Part shown: positions 1-13,300 of the stretch, in pieces
Position numbering within the stretch: position 1 is the first letter of the stretch
Layout of the letters: each line of letters starts with the position of its first letter
Assembly: GCF_902167145.1 (NCBI RefSeq)
Contig: NW_023366866.1
Location: forward strand, 1 to 64,000
Reading direction: 5' to 3'
Origin: Zea mays
Lineage: Eukaryota; Streptophyta; Magnoliopsida; Poales; Poaceae
Length of the DNA stretch: 64,000 nt
Notes under the pieces: generated by a model
The model's database searches: none
Seen by the model: the letters and a program-made list of their open reading frames with translations, nothing else
What the model was told of the DNA's origin: nothing
Made by a program: the position numbers and the translations under genes

Positions 1-1482
1 TATTATTGAAAATGGTCGCTCATGGCTATTTTCAAGGTCGCTCATGGCTATTTTCATAAAAAATGGGGGTTGTGTGGCCATTTATCATCGACTAGAGGCT
101 CATAAACCTCACCCCACATATGTTTCCTTGCCATAGATTACATTCTTGGATTTCTGGTGGAAACCATTTCTTGGTTAAAAACTCGTACGTGTTAGCCTTC
201 GGTATTATTGAAAATGGTCATTCATGGCTATTTTCGGCAAAATGGGGGTTGTGTGGCCATTGATCGTCGACCAGAGGCTCATACACCTCACCCCACATAT
301 GTTTCCTTGTCGTAGATCACATTCTTGGATTTCTGGTGGAGACCATTTCTTGGTCAAAAATCCGTAGGTGTTAGCCTTCGATATTATTGAAAATGGTCGT
401 TCATGGCTATTTTCGACAAAAATGGGAGTTGTGTGGCCATTGATCATCGACCAGAGGCTCATACACCTCACCCCACATATGTTTCCTTGCCATAGATCAC
501 ATTCTTGGATTTCTGGTGGAGACCATTTCTTGGTCAAAAATCCGTAGGTGTTAGCCTTCGGTATTATTGTAAATGGTCATTCATGGCTATTTTCGACAAA
601 AATGGGGGTTGTGTGGCCATTGATCATCGACCAGAGGCTCATACACCTCACCCCACATATGTTTCCTTGCCATAGATCACATTCTTGGATTTCTGGTGGA
701 GACCATTTCTTGGTCAAAAATCCGTAGGTCTTAGCCTCTAATATTATTGAAAATGGTCGCTCATGGCTATTTTCAAGGTCGCTCATGGCTATTTTCATAA
801 AAAATGGGGGTTGTGTGGCCATTTATCATCGACTAGAGGCTCATAAACCTCACCCCACATATGTTTCCTTGCCATAGATTACATTCTTGGATTTCTGGTG
901 GAAACCATTTCTTGGTTAAAAACTCGTACGTGTTAGCCTTCGGTATTATTGAAAATGGTCATTCATGGCTATTTTCGGCAAAATGGGGGTTGTGTGGCCA
1001 TTGATCGTCGACCAGAGGCTCATACACCTCACCCCACATATGTTTCCTTGTCGTAGATCACATTCTTGGATTTCTGGTGGAGACCATTTCTTGGTCAAAA
1101 ATCCGTAGATGTTAGCCTTCGATATTATTGAAAATGGTCGTTCATGGCTATTTTCGACAAAAATGGGAGTTGTGTGGCCATTGATCATCGACCAGAGGCT
1201 CATACACCTCACCCCACATATGTTTCCTTGCCATAGATCACATTCTTGGATTTCTGGTGGAGACCATTTCTTGGTCAAAAATCCGTAGGTGTTAGCCTTC
1301 GGTATTATTGTAAATGGTCATTCATGGCTATTTTCGACAAAAATGGGGGTTGTGTGGCCATTGATCATCGACCAGAGGCTCATACACCTCACCCCACATA
1401 TGTTTCCTTGCCATAGATCACATTCTTGGATTTCTGGTGGAGACCATTTCTTGGTCAAAAATCCGTAGGTCTTAGCCTCTAA
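1..1482 (-). repeat. ~742-bp tandem duplication (two copies)
   Basis: The segment 1-741 is repeated almost base for base at about 742-1482. The start (TATTATTGAAAATGGTCGCT, then the 22-bp duplication) recurs at 742, and the variant-rich monomers near 205-537 recur at 946-1278. The length equals three 180-bp monomers plus one 202-bp monomer. The second copy ends in a 180-type monomer where the first has the 202 type. A similarly spaced pair of 202-bp monomers (60.05 and 60.79 kb) marks the mirrored structure in the right arm. Confidence 0.8.
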
Positions 1483-4400
1483 TATTATTGAAAATGGTCG
1501 CTCATGGCTATTTTCATAAAAAAATGGGGGTTGTGTGGCCATTTATCATCGACTAGAGGCTCATAAATCTCACCCCACATATGTTTCCTTGCCATAGATC
1601 ACATTCTTGGATTTTTGGTGGAGACCATTTCTTGGTCAAAAACTCGTACGTGTTAGCCTTCGGTATTATTGAAAATGGTCGTTCATGGCTATTTTCGGCA
1701 AAATGGGGGTTCTGTGGCCATTGATCATCGACCAGAGGCTCGTACACCTCACCCCACATATGTTTCCTTGCCATAGATCACATTCTTGGATTTCTGGTGG
1801 AGACCATTTCTTGGGCAAAAATCTGAATGTGTTAGCCTTTGGTATTTTTGAAAATGGTCATTCATGGCTATTTTCGACAAAAATGGGGGTTGTGTGGCCA
1901 TTAATCTTCGACCAGAGGCTCATACACCTCACTACACATATGTTTCCTTGCCATAGATCACATTCTTGGATTTATGGTGGAGACCATTTCTTGGTCAAAA
2001 ATCCGTAGGTGTTAGCCTTCAGTGTCATTGAAAATGGTCGTTCATGGCTATTTTCGACAAAAATTAGGGTTGTGTGGCCATTGATCGTCGACCAGAGGCT
2101 CATACACCTCACCCCACATATGTTTCCTTGCCATAGATCACATTCTTGGATTTCTGGTGGAGACCATTTCTTGGTCAAAAATCCGTAGGTGTTAGCCTTA
2201 GGTATTATTGAAAATGGTCGTTCATGGCTATTTTCGACAAAAATGGGGGTTGTGTGGCCATTGATCATCGACCAGACGCTCATACACCTCACCCCACATA
2301 TGTTTCCTTGCCATAGATCACATTCTTGGATTTCTGGTGGAGACCATTTCTTGGTCTAAAATCCGTAGGTGTTAGACTCTAGTATTATTGAAAATGGTCG
2401 CTCATGGCTATTTTCAAGGTCGCTCATGGCTATTTTCATAAAAAATGGGGGTTGTGTGGCCATTTATCATCGACTAGAGGCTCATAAACCTCACCCCACA
2501 TATGTTTCATTGCCATAGATCACATTCTTGGATTTCTGGTGGAGACCATTTCTTGGTTAAAAACTCGTACGTGTTAGCCTTCGGTATTATTGAAAATGGT
2601 CGTTCATGGCTATTTTCGGCAAAATGGGGGTTGTGTGGCCATTGATCATCGACCAGAGGCTCATACACCTCACCCCACATATGTTTCCTTGACATAGATC
2701 ACATTCTTGGATTTATGGTGGAGACCATTTCTTGGTCAAAAATCCGTACGTGTTAGCCTTTGGTATTTTTGAAAATGGTCATTCATGGCTATTTTCGACA
2801 AAAATGGGGGTTGTGTGGCCATTGATCGTCGACCAGAGGCTCATACACCTCACCCCACATATGTTTCCTTGCCATAGATCACATTCTTGGATTTATGGTG
2901 GAGACCATTTCTTGGTCAAAAATCCGTAGGTGTTAGCCTTCGGTATTATTGTAAATGGTCATTCATGGCTATTTTCGACAAAAATGGGGGTTGTGTGGCC
3001 ATTGATCATCGACCAGAGGCTCATACACCTCACCCCACATATGTTTCCTTGCCATAGATCACATTCTTGGATTTCTGGTGGAGACCATTTCTTGGTCAAA
3101 AATCCGTAGGTCTTAGCCTCTAATATTATTGAAAATGGTCGCTCATGGCTATTTTCATAAAAAATGGGGGTTGTGTGGCCATTTATCATCGACTAGAGGC
3201 TCATAAATCTCACCCCACATATGTTTCCTTGCCATAGATCACATTCTTGGATTTTTGGTGGAGACCATTTCTTGGTCAAAAACTCGTACGTGTTAGCCTT
3301 CGGTATTATTGAAAATGGTCGTTCATGGCTATTTTCGGCAAAATGGGGGTTCTGTGGCCATTGATCATCGACCAGAGGCTCGTACACCTCACCCCACATA
3401 TGTTTCCTTGCCATAGATCACATTCTTGGATTTCTGGTGGAGACCATTTCTTGGGCAAAAATCTGAATGTGTTAGCCTTTGGTATTTTTGAAAATGGTCA
3501 TTCATGGCTATTTTCGACAGAAATGGGGGTTGTGTGGCCATTGATCTTCGACCAGAGGCTCATACACCTCACTACACATATGTTTCCTTGCCATAGATCA
3601 CATTCTTGGATTTATGGTGGAGACCATTTCTTGGTCAAAAATCCGTAGGTGTTAGCCTTCAGTGTCATTGAAAATGGTCGTTCATGGCTATTTTCGACAA
3701 AAATTAGGGTTGTGTGGCCATTGATCGTCGACCAGAGGCTCATACACCTCACCCCACATATGTTTCCTTGCCATAGATCACATTCTTGGATTTCTGGTGG
3801 AGACCATTTCTTGGTCAAAAATCCGTAGGTGTTAGCCTTAGGTATTATTGAAAATGGTCGTTCATGGCTATTTTCGACAAAAATGGGGGTTGTGTGGCCA
3901 TTGATCATCGACCAGACGCTCATACACCTCACCCCACATATGTTTCCTTGCCATAGATCACATTCTTGGATTTCTGGTGGAGACCATTTCTTGGTCTAAA
4001 ATCCGTAGGTGTTAGACTCTAGTATTATTGAAAATGGTCGCTCATGGCTATTTTCAAGGTCGCTCATGGCTATTTTCATAAAAAATGGGGGTTGTGTGGC
4101 CATTTATCATCGACTAGAGGCTCATAAACCTCACCCCACATATGTTTCATTGCCATAGATCACATTCTTGGATTTCTGGTGGAGACCATTTCTTGGTTAA
4201 AAACTCGTACGTGTTAGCCTTCGGTATTATTGAAAATGGTCGTTCATGGCTATTTTCGGCAAAATGGGGGTTGTGTGGCCATTGATCATCGACCAGAGGC
4301 TCGTACACCTCACCCCACATATGTTTCCTTGACATAGATCACATTCTTGGATTTCTGGTGGAGACCATTTCTTGGTCAAAAATCCGTACGTGTTAGCCTT

Positions 4401-7400
4401 TGGTATTTTTGAAAATGGTCATTCATGGCTATTTTCGACAAAAATGGGGGTTGTGTGGCCATTGATCGTCGACCAGAGGCTCATACACCTCACCCCACAT
4501 ATGTTTCCTTGCCATAGATCACATTCTTGGATTTATGGTGGAGACCATTTCTTGGTCAAAAATCCGTAGGTGTTAGCCTTCGGTATTATTGTAAATGGTC
4601 ATTCATGGCTATTTTCGACAAAAATGGGGGTTGTGTGGCCATTGATCATCGACCAGAGGCTCATACACCTCACCCCACATATGTTTCCTTGCCATAGATC
4701 ACATTCTTGGATTTCTGGTGGAGACCATTTCTTGGTCAAAAATCCGTAGGTCTTAGCCTCTAATATTATTGAAAATGGTCGCTCATGGCTATTTTCATAA
4801 AAAAATGGGGGTTGTGTGGCCATTTATCATCGACTAGAGGCTCATAAATCTCACCCCACATATGTTTCCTTGCCATAGATCACATTCTTGGATTTTTGGT
4901 GGAGACCATTTCTTGGTCAAAAACTCGTACGTGTTAGCCTTCGGTATTATTGAAAATGGTCGTTCATGGCTATTTTCGGCAAAATGGGGGTTCTGTGGCC
5001 ATTGATCATCGACCAGAGGCTCGTACACCTCACCCCACATATGTTTCCTTGCCATAGATCACATTCTTGGATTTCTGGTGGAGACCATTTCTTGGGCAAA
5101 AATCTGAATGTGTTAGCCTTTGGTATTTTTGAAAATGGTCATTCATGGCTATTTTCGACAAAAATGGGGGTTGTGTGGCCATTGATCTTCGACCAGAGGC
5201 TCATACACCTCACTACACATATGTTTCCTTGCCATAGATCACATTCTTGGATTTATGGTGGAGACCATTTCTTGGTCAAAAATCCGTAGGTGTTAGCCTT
5301 CAGTGTCATTGAAAATGGTCGTTCATGGCTATTTTCGACAAAAATTAGGGTTGTGTGGCCATTGATCGTCGACCAGAGGCTCATACACCTCACCCCACAT
5401 ATGTTTCCTTGCCATAGATCACATTCTTGGATTTCTGGTGGAGACCATTTCTTGGTCAAAAATCCGTAGGTGTTAGCCTTAGGTATTATTGAAAATGGTC
5501 GTTCATGGCTATTTTCGACAAAAATGGGGGTTGTGTGGCCATTGATCATCGACCAGACGCTCATACACCTCACCCCACATATGTTTCCTTGCCATAGATC
5601 ACATTCTTGGATTTCTGGTGGAGACCATTTCTTGGTCTAAAATCCGTAGGTGTTAGACTCTAGTATTATTGAAAATGGTCGCTCATGGCTATTTTCAAGG
5701 TCGCTCATGGCTATTTTCATAAAAAAATGGGGGTTGTGTGGCCATTTATCATCGACTAGAGGCTCATAAACCTCACCCCACATATGTTTCATTGCCATAG
5801 ATCACATTCTTGGATTTCTGGTGGAGACCATTTCTTGGTTAAAAACTCGTACGTGTTAGCCTTCGGTATTATTGAAAATGGTCGTTCATGGCTATTTTCG
5901 GCAAAATGGGGGTTGTGTGGCCATTGATCATCGACCAGAGGCTCGTACACCTCACCCCACATATGTTTCCTTGACATAGATCACATTCTTGGATTTCTGG
6001 TGGAGACCATTTCTTGGTCAAAAATCCGTACGTGTTAGCCTTTGGTATTTTTGAAAATGGTCATTCATGGCTATTTTCGACAAAAATGGGGGTTGTGTGG
6101 CCATTGATCGTCGACCAGAGGCTCATACACCTCACCCCACATATGTTTCCTTGCCATAGATCACATTCTTGGATTTATGGTGGAGACCATTTCTTGGTCA
6201 AAAATCCGTAGGTGTTAGCCTTCGGTATTATTGTAAATGGTCATTCATGGCTATTTTCGACAAAAATGGGGGTTGTGTGGCCATTGATCATCGACCAGAG
6301 GCTCATACACCTCACCCCACATATGTTTCCTTGCCATAGATCACATTCTTGGATTTCTGGTGGAGACCATTTCTTGGTCAAAAATCCGTAGGTCTTAGCC
6401 TCTAATATTATTGAAAATGGTCGCTCATGGCTATTTTCATAAAAAAATGGGGGTTGTGTGGCCATTTATCATCGACTAGAGGCTCATAAATCTCACCCCA
6501 CATATGTTTCCTTGCCATAGATCACATTCTTGGATTTTTGGTGGAGACCATTTCTTGGTCAAAAACTCGTATGTGTTAGCCTTCGGTATTATTGAAAATG
6601 GTCGTTCATGGCTATTTTCGGCAAAATGGGGGTTCTGTGGCCATTGATCATCGACCAGAGGCTCGTACACCTCACCCCACATATGTTTCCTTGCCATAGA
6701 TCACATTCTTGGATTTCTGGTGGAGACCATTTCTTGGGCAAAAATCTGAATGTGTTAGCCTTTGGTATTTTTGAAAATGGTCATTCATGGCTATTTTCGA
6801 CAAAAATGGGGGTTGTGTGGCCATTGATCTTCGACCAGAGGCTCATACACCTCACTACACATATGTTTCCTTGCCATAGATCACATTCTTGGATTTATGG
6901 TGGAGACCATTTCTTGGTCAAAAATCCGTAGGTGTTAGCCTTCAGTGTCATTGAAAATGGTCGTTCATGGCTATTTTCGACAAAAATTAGGGTTGTGTGG
7001 CCATTGATCGTCGACCAGAGGCTCATACACCTCACCCCACATATGTTTCCTTGCCATAGATCACATTCTTGGATTTCTGGTGGAGACCATTTCTTGGTCA
7101 AAAATCCGTAGGTGTTAGCCTTAGGAATTATTGAAAATGGTCGTTCATGGCTATTTTCGACAAAAATGGGGGTTGTGTGGCCATTGATCATCGACCAGAC
7201 GCTCATACACCTCACCCCACATATGTTTCCTTGCCATAGATCACATTCTTGGATTTCTGGTGGAGACCATTTCTTGGTCTAAAATCCTTAGGTGTTAGAC
7301 TCTAGTATTATTGAAAATGGTCGCTCATGGCTATTTTCAAGGTCGCTCATGGCTATTTTCATAAAAAATGGGGGTTGTGTGGCCATTTATCATCGACTAG

Positions 7401-7740
7401 AGGCTCATAAACCTCAACCCACATATGTTTCATTGCCATAGATCACATTCTTGGATTTCTGGTGGAGACCATTTCTTGGTTAAAAACTCGTACGTGTTAG
7501 CCTTCGGTATTATTGAAAATGGTCGTTCATGGCTATTTTCGGCAAAATGGGGGTTGTGTGGCCATTGATCATCGACCAGAGGCTCGTACACCTCACCCCA
7601 CATATGTTTCCTTGACATAGATCACATTCTTGGATTTCTGGTGGAGACCATTTCTTGGTCAAAAATCCGTACGTGTTAGCCTTTGGTATTTTTGAAAATG
7701 GTCATTCATGGCTATTTTCGACAAAAATGGGGGTTGTGTG
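1250..7740 (-). repeat. 1.64-kb higher-order repeat, four tandem copies
   Basis: Identical combinations of monomer variants recur with a period of 1640-1642 bp. For example, the same frame starts at 1685, 3325, 4966 and 6608, and another recurs at 2507, 4147, 5789 and 7430. The unit equals eight 180-bp monomers plus one 202-bp monomer (1642 bp). Copies differ at only a few positions, for example a CTCATACACC/CTCGTACACC change near 2.66/4.30 kb and A-run length changes near 1.52, 3.16 and 4.80 kb. The pattern breaks at about 7.75 kb. The boundaries are approximate. The mirrored right-arm region (about 58.8-59.5 kb) carries only about one copy. Confidence 0.85.
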
Positions 7741-10258
7741 GCCATTGATCTTCGACCAGAGGCTCATACACCTCACCCCACATATGTTTCCTTGCCATAG
7801 ATCACATTCTTGGATTTCTGGTGGAGACCATTTCTTGGTCTAAAATCCGTAGGTGTTAGCCTCTAGTATTATTGAAAATGGTCGCTCATGGCTATTTTCA
7901 AGGTCGCTCATGGCTATTTTCATAAAAAATGGGGGTTGTGTGGCCATTTATCATCGACTAGAGGCTCATAAACCTCACCCCACATATGTTTCATTGCCAT
8001 AGATCACATTCTTGGATTTCTGGTGGAGACCATTTCTTGGTTAAAAACTCGTACGTGTTAGCCTTCGGTATTATTGAAAATGGTCATTCATGGCTATTTT
8101 CGTCAAAATGGGGGTTGTGTGGCCATTGATCGTCGATCAGAGGCTCATACACCTCACCCCACATATGTTTCCTTGTCGTAGATCACATTCTTGGATTTCT
8201 GGTGGAGACCAATTCTTGGTCTAAAATCCGTAGGTGTTAGCCTCTAGTATTATTGAAAATGGTCGCTCATGGCTATTTTCAAGGTCGCTCATGGCTATTT
8301 TCATAAAAAATGGGGGTTGTGTGGCCATTTATCATCGACTAGAGGCTCATAAACCTCACCCCACATATGTTTCCTTGCCATAGATTACATTCTTGGATTT
8401 CTGGTGGAAGCCATTTCTTGGTTAAAAACTCGTACGTGTTAGCCTTCGGTATTATTGAAAATGGTCATTCATGGCTATTTTCGGCAAAATGGGGGTTGTG
8501 TGGCCATTGATCGTCGACCAGAGGCTCATACACCTCACCCCACAAATGTTTCCTTGTCATAGATCACATTCTTGGATTTCTGGTGGAGACCATTTCTTGG
8601 TCAAAAATCCGTAGGTGTTAGCCTTCGATATTATTGAAAATGGTCGTTCATGGCTATTTTCGACAAAAATGGGGGTTGTGTGGCCATTGATCATCGACCA
8701 GAGGCTCATACACCTCACCCCACATATGTTTCCTTGCCATAGATCACATTCTTGGATTTCTGGTGGAGACCATTTCTTGGTCAAAAATCCGTAGGTGTTA
8801 GCCTTCGGTATTATTGTAAATGGTCATTCATGGCTATTTTCGACAAAATGGGGGTTGTGTGGCCATTGATCATCGACCATAGGCTCATACACCTCACCCC
8901 ACATATGTTTCCTTGCCATAGATCACATTCTTGGATTTCTGGTGGAGACCATTTCTTGGTCAAAAATCCGTAGGTCTTAGCCTCTAATATTATTGAAAAT
9001 GGTCGCTCATGGCTATTTTCATAAAAAATGGGGGTTGTGTGGCCATTTATCATCGACTAGAGGCTCATAAATCTCACCCCACATATGTTTCCTTGCCATA
9101 GATCACATTCTTGGATTTTTGGTGGAGACCATTTCTTGGTTAAAAACTCGTACGTGTTAGCCTTCGGTATTATTGAAAATGGTCGTTCATGGTTATTTTC
9201 GGCAAAATGGGGGTTGTGTGGCCATTGATCATCGACCAGAGGCTCGTACACCTCACCCCACATATGTTTCCTTGCCATAGATTACATTCTTGGATTTCTG
9301 GTGGAAACCATTTCTTGGTTAAAAACTCGTACGTGTTAGCCTTCGGTATTATTGAAAATGGTCATTCATGGCTATTTTCGGCAAAATGGGGGTTGTGTGG
9401 CCATTGATCGTCGACCAGAGGCTCATACACCTCACCCCACATATGTTTCCTTGTCGTAGATCACATTCTTGGATTTCTGGTGGAGACCATTTCTTGGTCA
9501 AAAATCCGTAGGTGTTAGCCTTCGATATTATTGAAAATGGTCATTCATGGCCATTTTCGACAAAAATGGGGGTTGTGTTGCCATTGATCATCGACCATAG
9601 GCTCATACACCTCACCCCACATATGTTTCCTTGCCATAGATCACATTCTTAGATTTCTGGTGGAGACCATTTCTTGGTCAAAAATCCGTAGGTCTTAGCC
9701 TCTAATATTATTGAAAATGGTCGCTCATGGCTATTTTCATAAAAAATGGGGGTTGTGTGGCCATTTATCATCGACTAGAGGCTCATAAATCTCACCCCTC
9801 ATATGTTTCCTTGCCATAGATCACATTCTTGGATTTTTGGTGGAGACCATTTCTTGGTCAAAAACTCGTACGTGTTAGCCTTCGGTATTATTGAAAATGG
9901 TCATTCATGGCTATTTTCGGCAAAATGGGGGTTCTGTGGCCATTGATCATCGACCAGAGGCTCGTACACCTCACCCCACATATGTTTCCTTGCCATAGAT
10001 CACATTCTTGGATTTCTGGTGGAGACCATTTCTTGGTCAAAAATCCGTAGGTGTTAGCCTTCGGTATTATTGAAAATGGTCGTTCATGGCTATTTTCGAC
10101 AAAAATGGGGGTTGTGTGGCCATTGATCATCGACCAGACGCTCATACACCTCACCCCACATATGTTTCCTTGCCATAGATCACATTCTTGGATTTCTGGT
10201 GGAGACCATTTCTTGGTCTAAAATCCGTAGGTGTTAGCCTCTAGTATTATTGAAAATG

Positions 10259-10302
10259 GTCGCTCATGGCTATTTTCAAGGTCGCTCATGGCTATTTTCA
10301 TA
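10259..10302 (-). repeat. 22-bp internal duplication defining the 202-bp monomer variant (example)
   Basis: A 22-bp segment ending CTCATGGCTATTTTCAA is repeated directly, which lengthens the monomer to about 202 bp. A 202-bp knob variant with an internal duplication is established for maize. In block A the same duplication is seen near 0.03, 0.78, 2.42, 4.06, 5.70, 7.34, 7.90, 8.28, 10.28, 11.20, 13.20, 14.12, 15.04, 16.32, 17.24, 17.99 and 19.62 kb. In block B it is near 20.59, 22.23, 22.61, 23.54 and 24.59 kb. In block D it is near 45.45, 47.09, 48.54, 49.29, 50.21, 51.31, 52.23, 54.05, 55.69, 56.61, 60.05, 60.79, 61.18, 62.09, 62.52 and 63.25 kb. Confidence 0.88.
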
Positions 10303-13300
10303 AAAAATGGGGGTTGTGTGGCCATTTATCATCGACTAGAGGCTCATAAACCTCACCCCACATATGTTTCCTTGCCATAGATTACATTCTTGGATTTCTG
10401 GTGGAAACCATTTCTTGGTTAAAAACTCGTACGTGTTAGCCTTCGGTATTATTGAAAATGGTCATTCATGGCTATTTTCGGCAAAATGGGGGTTGTGTGG
10501 CCATTGATCGTCGACCAGAGGCTCATACACCTCACCCCACATATGTTTCCTTGTCGTAGATCACATTCTTGGATTTCTGGTGGAGACCATTTCTTGGTCA
10601 AAAATCCGTAGGTGTTAGCCTTCGATATTATTGAAAATGGTCGTTCATGGCTATTTTCGACAAAAATGGGGGTTGTGTGGCCATTGATCATCGACCAGAG
10701 GCTCATACACCTCACCCCACATATGTTTCCTTGCCATAGATCACATTCTTGGATTTCTGGTGGAGACCATTTCTTGGTCAAAAATCCGTAGGTGTTAGCC
10801 TTCGATATTATTGTAAATGGTCATTCATGGCTATTTTCGACAAAAATGGGGGTTGTGTGGCCATTGATCGTCGACCAGAGGCTCATACACCTCACCCCAC
10901 ATATGTTTCCTTGCCATAGATCACATTCTTGGATTTCTGGTGGAGACCATTTCTTGGTCAAAAATCCGTAGGTGTTAGCCTTCGGTATTATTGAAAATGG
11001 TCGTTCATGGCTATTTTCGACAAAAATGGGGGTTGTGTGGCCATTGATCATCGACCAGACGCTCATACACCTCACCCCACATATGTTTCCTTGCCATAGA
11101 TCACATTCTTGGATTTCTGGTGGAGACCATTTCTTGGTCTAAAATCCGTAGGTGTTAGCCTCTAGTATTATTGAAAATGGTCGCTCATGGCTATTTTCAA
11201 GGTCGCTCATGGCTATTTTCATAAAAAATGGGGGTTGTGTGGCCATTTATCATCGACTAAAGGCTCATAAACCTCACCCCACATATGTTTCCTTGCCATA
11301 GATTACATTCTTGGATTTCTGGTGGAAACCATTTCTTGGTTAAAAACTCGTACGTGTTAGCCTTCGGTATTATTGAAAATGGTCTTTCATGGCTATTTTC
11401 GGCAAAATGGGGGTTGTGTGGCCATTGATCGTCGACTAGAGGCTCATACACCTCACCCCACATATGTTTCCTTGTCGTAGATCACATTCTTGGATTTCTG
11501 GTGGAGACCATTTCTTGGTCAAAAATCCGTAGGTGTTAGCCTTCGATATTATTGAAAATGGTCGTTCATGGCTATTTTCGACAAAAATGGGGGTTGTGTG
11601 GCCATTGATCATCGACCAGAGGCTCATACACCTCACCCCACATATGTTTCCTTGCCATAGATCACATTCTTGGATTTCTGGTGGAGACCATTTCTTGGTC
11701 AAAAATCCGTAGGTGTTAGCCTTCGATATTATTGTAAATGGTCATTCATGGCTATTTTCGACAAAAATGGGGGTTGTGTGGCCATTGATCGTCGACCAGA
11801 GGCTCATACACCTCACCCCACATATGTTTCCTTGCCATAGATCACATTCTTGGATTTATGGTGGAGACCATTTCTTGGTCAAAAATCCGTAGGTGTTAGC
11901 CTTCGATATTATTGAAAATGGTCGCTCATGGCTATTTTCATAAAAAATGGGGGTTGTGTGGCCATTGATCATCGACCAGACGCTCATACACCTCACCCCA
12001 CATATGTTTCCTTGCCATAGATCACATTCTTGGATTTCTGGTGGAGACCATTTCTTGGTCAAAAATCCGTAGGTGTTAGCCTTCGGTATTATTGTAAATG
12101 GTCATTCATGGCTATTTTCGACAACAATGTGGGTTGTGTGGCCATTGATCATCGACCAGAGGCTCATACACCTCACCCCACATATGTTTCCTTGCCATAG
12201 ATCACATTCTTAGATTTCTGGTGGAGACCATTTCTTGGTCAAAAATCCGTAGGTCTTAGCCTCTAATATTATTGAAAATGGTCGCTCATGGCTATTTTCA
12301 TAAAAAATGGGGGTTGTGTGGCCATTTATCATCGACTAGAGGCTCATAAATCTCACCCCTCATATGTTTCCTTGCCATAGATCACATTCTTGGATTTTTG
12401 GTGGACACCATTTCTTGGTCAAAAACTCGTACGTGTTAGCCTTCGGTATTATTGAAAATGGTCATTCATGGCTATTTTCGGCAAAATGGGGGTTCTGTGG
12501 CCATTGATCATCGACCAGAGGCTCGTACACCTCACCCCACATATGTTTCCTTGCCATAGATCACATTCTTGGATTTCTGGTGGAGACCATTTCTTGGGCA
12601 AAAATCCGAATGTGTTAGCCTTTGGTATTTTTGAAAATGGTCATTCATGGCTATTTTCGACAAAAATGGGGGTTGTGTGGCCATTGATCTTCGACCAGAG
12701 GCTCATACACCTCACTACACATATGTTTCCTTGCCATAGATCACATTCTTGGATTTATGGTGGAGACCATTTCTTGGTCAAAAATCCGTAGGTGTTAGCC
12801 TTCAGTGTCATTGAAAATGGTCGTTCATGGCTATTTTCGACAAAAAATTAGGGTTGTGTGGCCATTGATCGTCGACCAGAGGCTCATACACCTCACCCCA
12901 CATATGTTTCCTTGCCATAGATCACATTCTTGGATTTCTGGTGGAGACCATTTCTTGGTCAAAAATCCGTAGGTGTTAGCCTTCGGTATTATTGAAAATG
13001 GTCGTTCATGGCTATTTTCGACAAAATTGGGGGTTGTGTGGCCATTGATCATCGACCAGACGCTCATACACCTCACCCCACATATGTTTCCTTGCCATAG
13101 ATCACATTCTTGGATTTCTGGTGGAGACCATTTCTTGGTCTAAAATCCATAGGTGTTAGCCTCTAGTATTATTGAAAATGGTCGCTCATGGCTATTTTCA
13201 AGGTCGCTCATGGCTATTTTCATAAAAAATGGGGGTTGTGTGGCCATTTATCATCGACTAGAGGCTCATAAACCTCACCCCACATATGTTTCCTTGCGAT

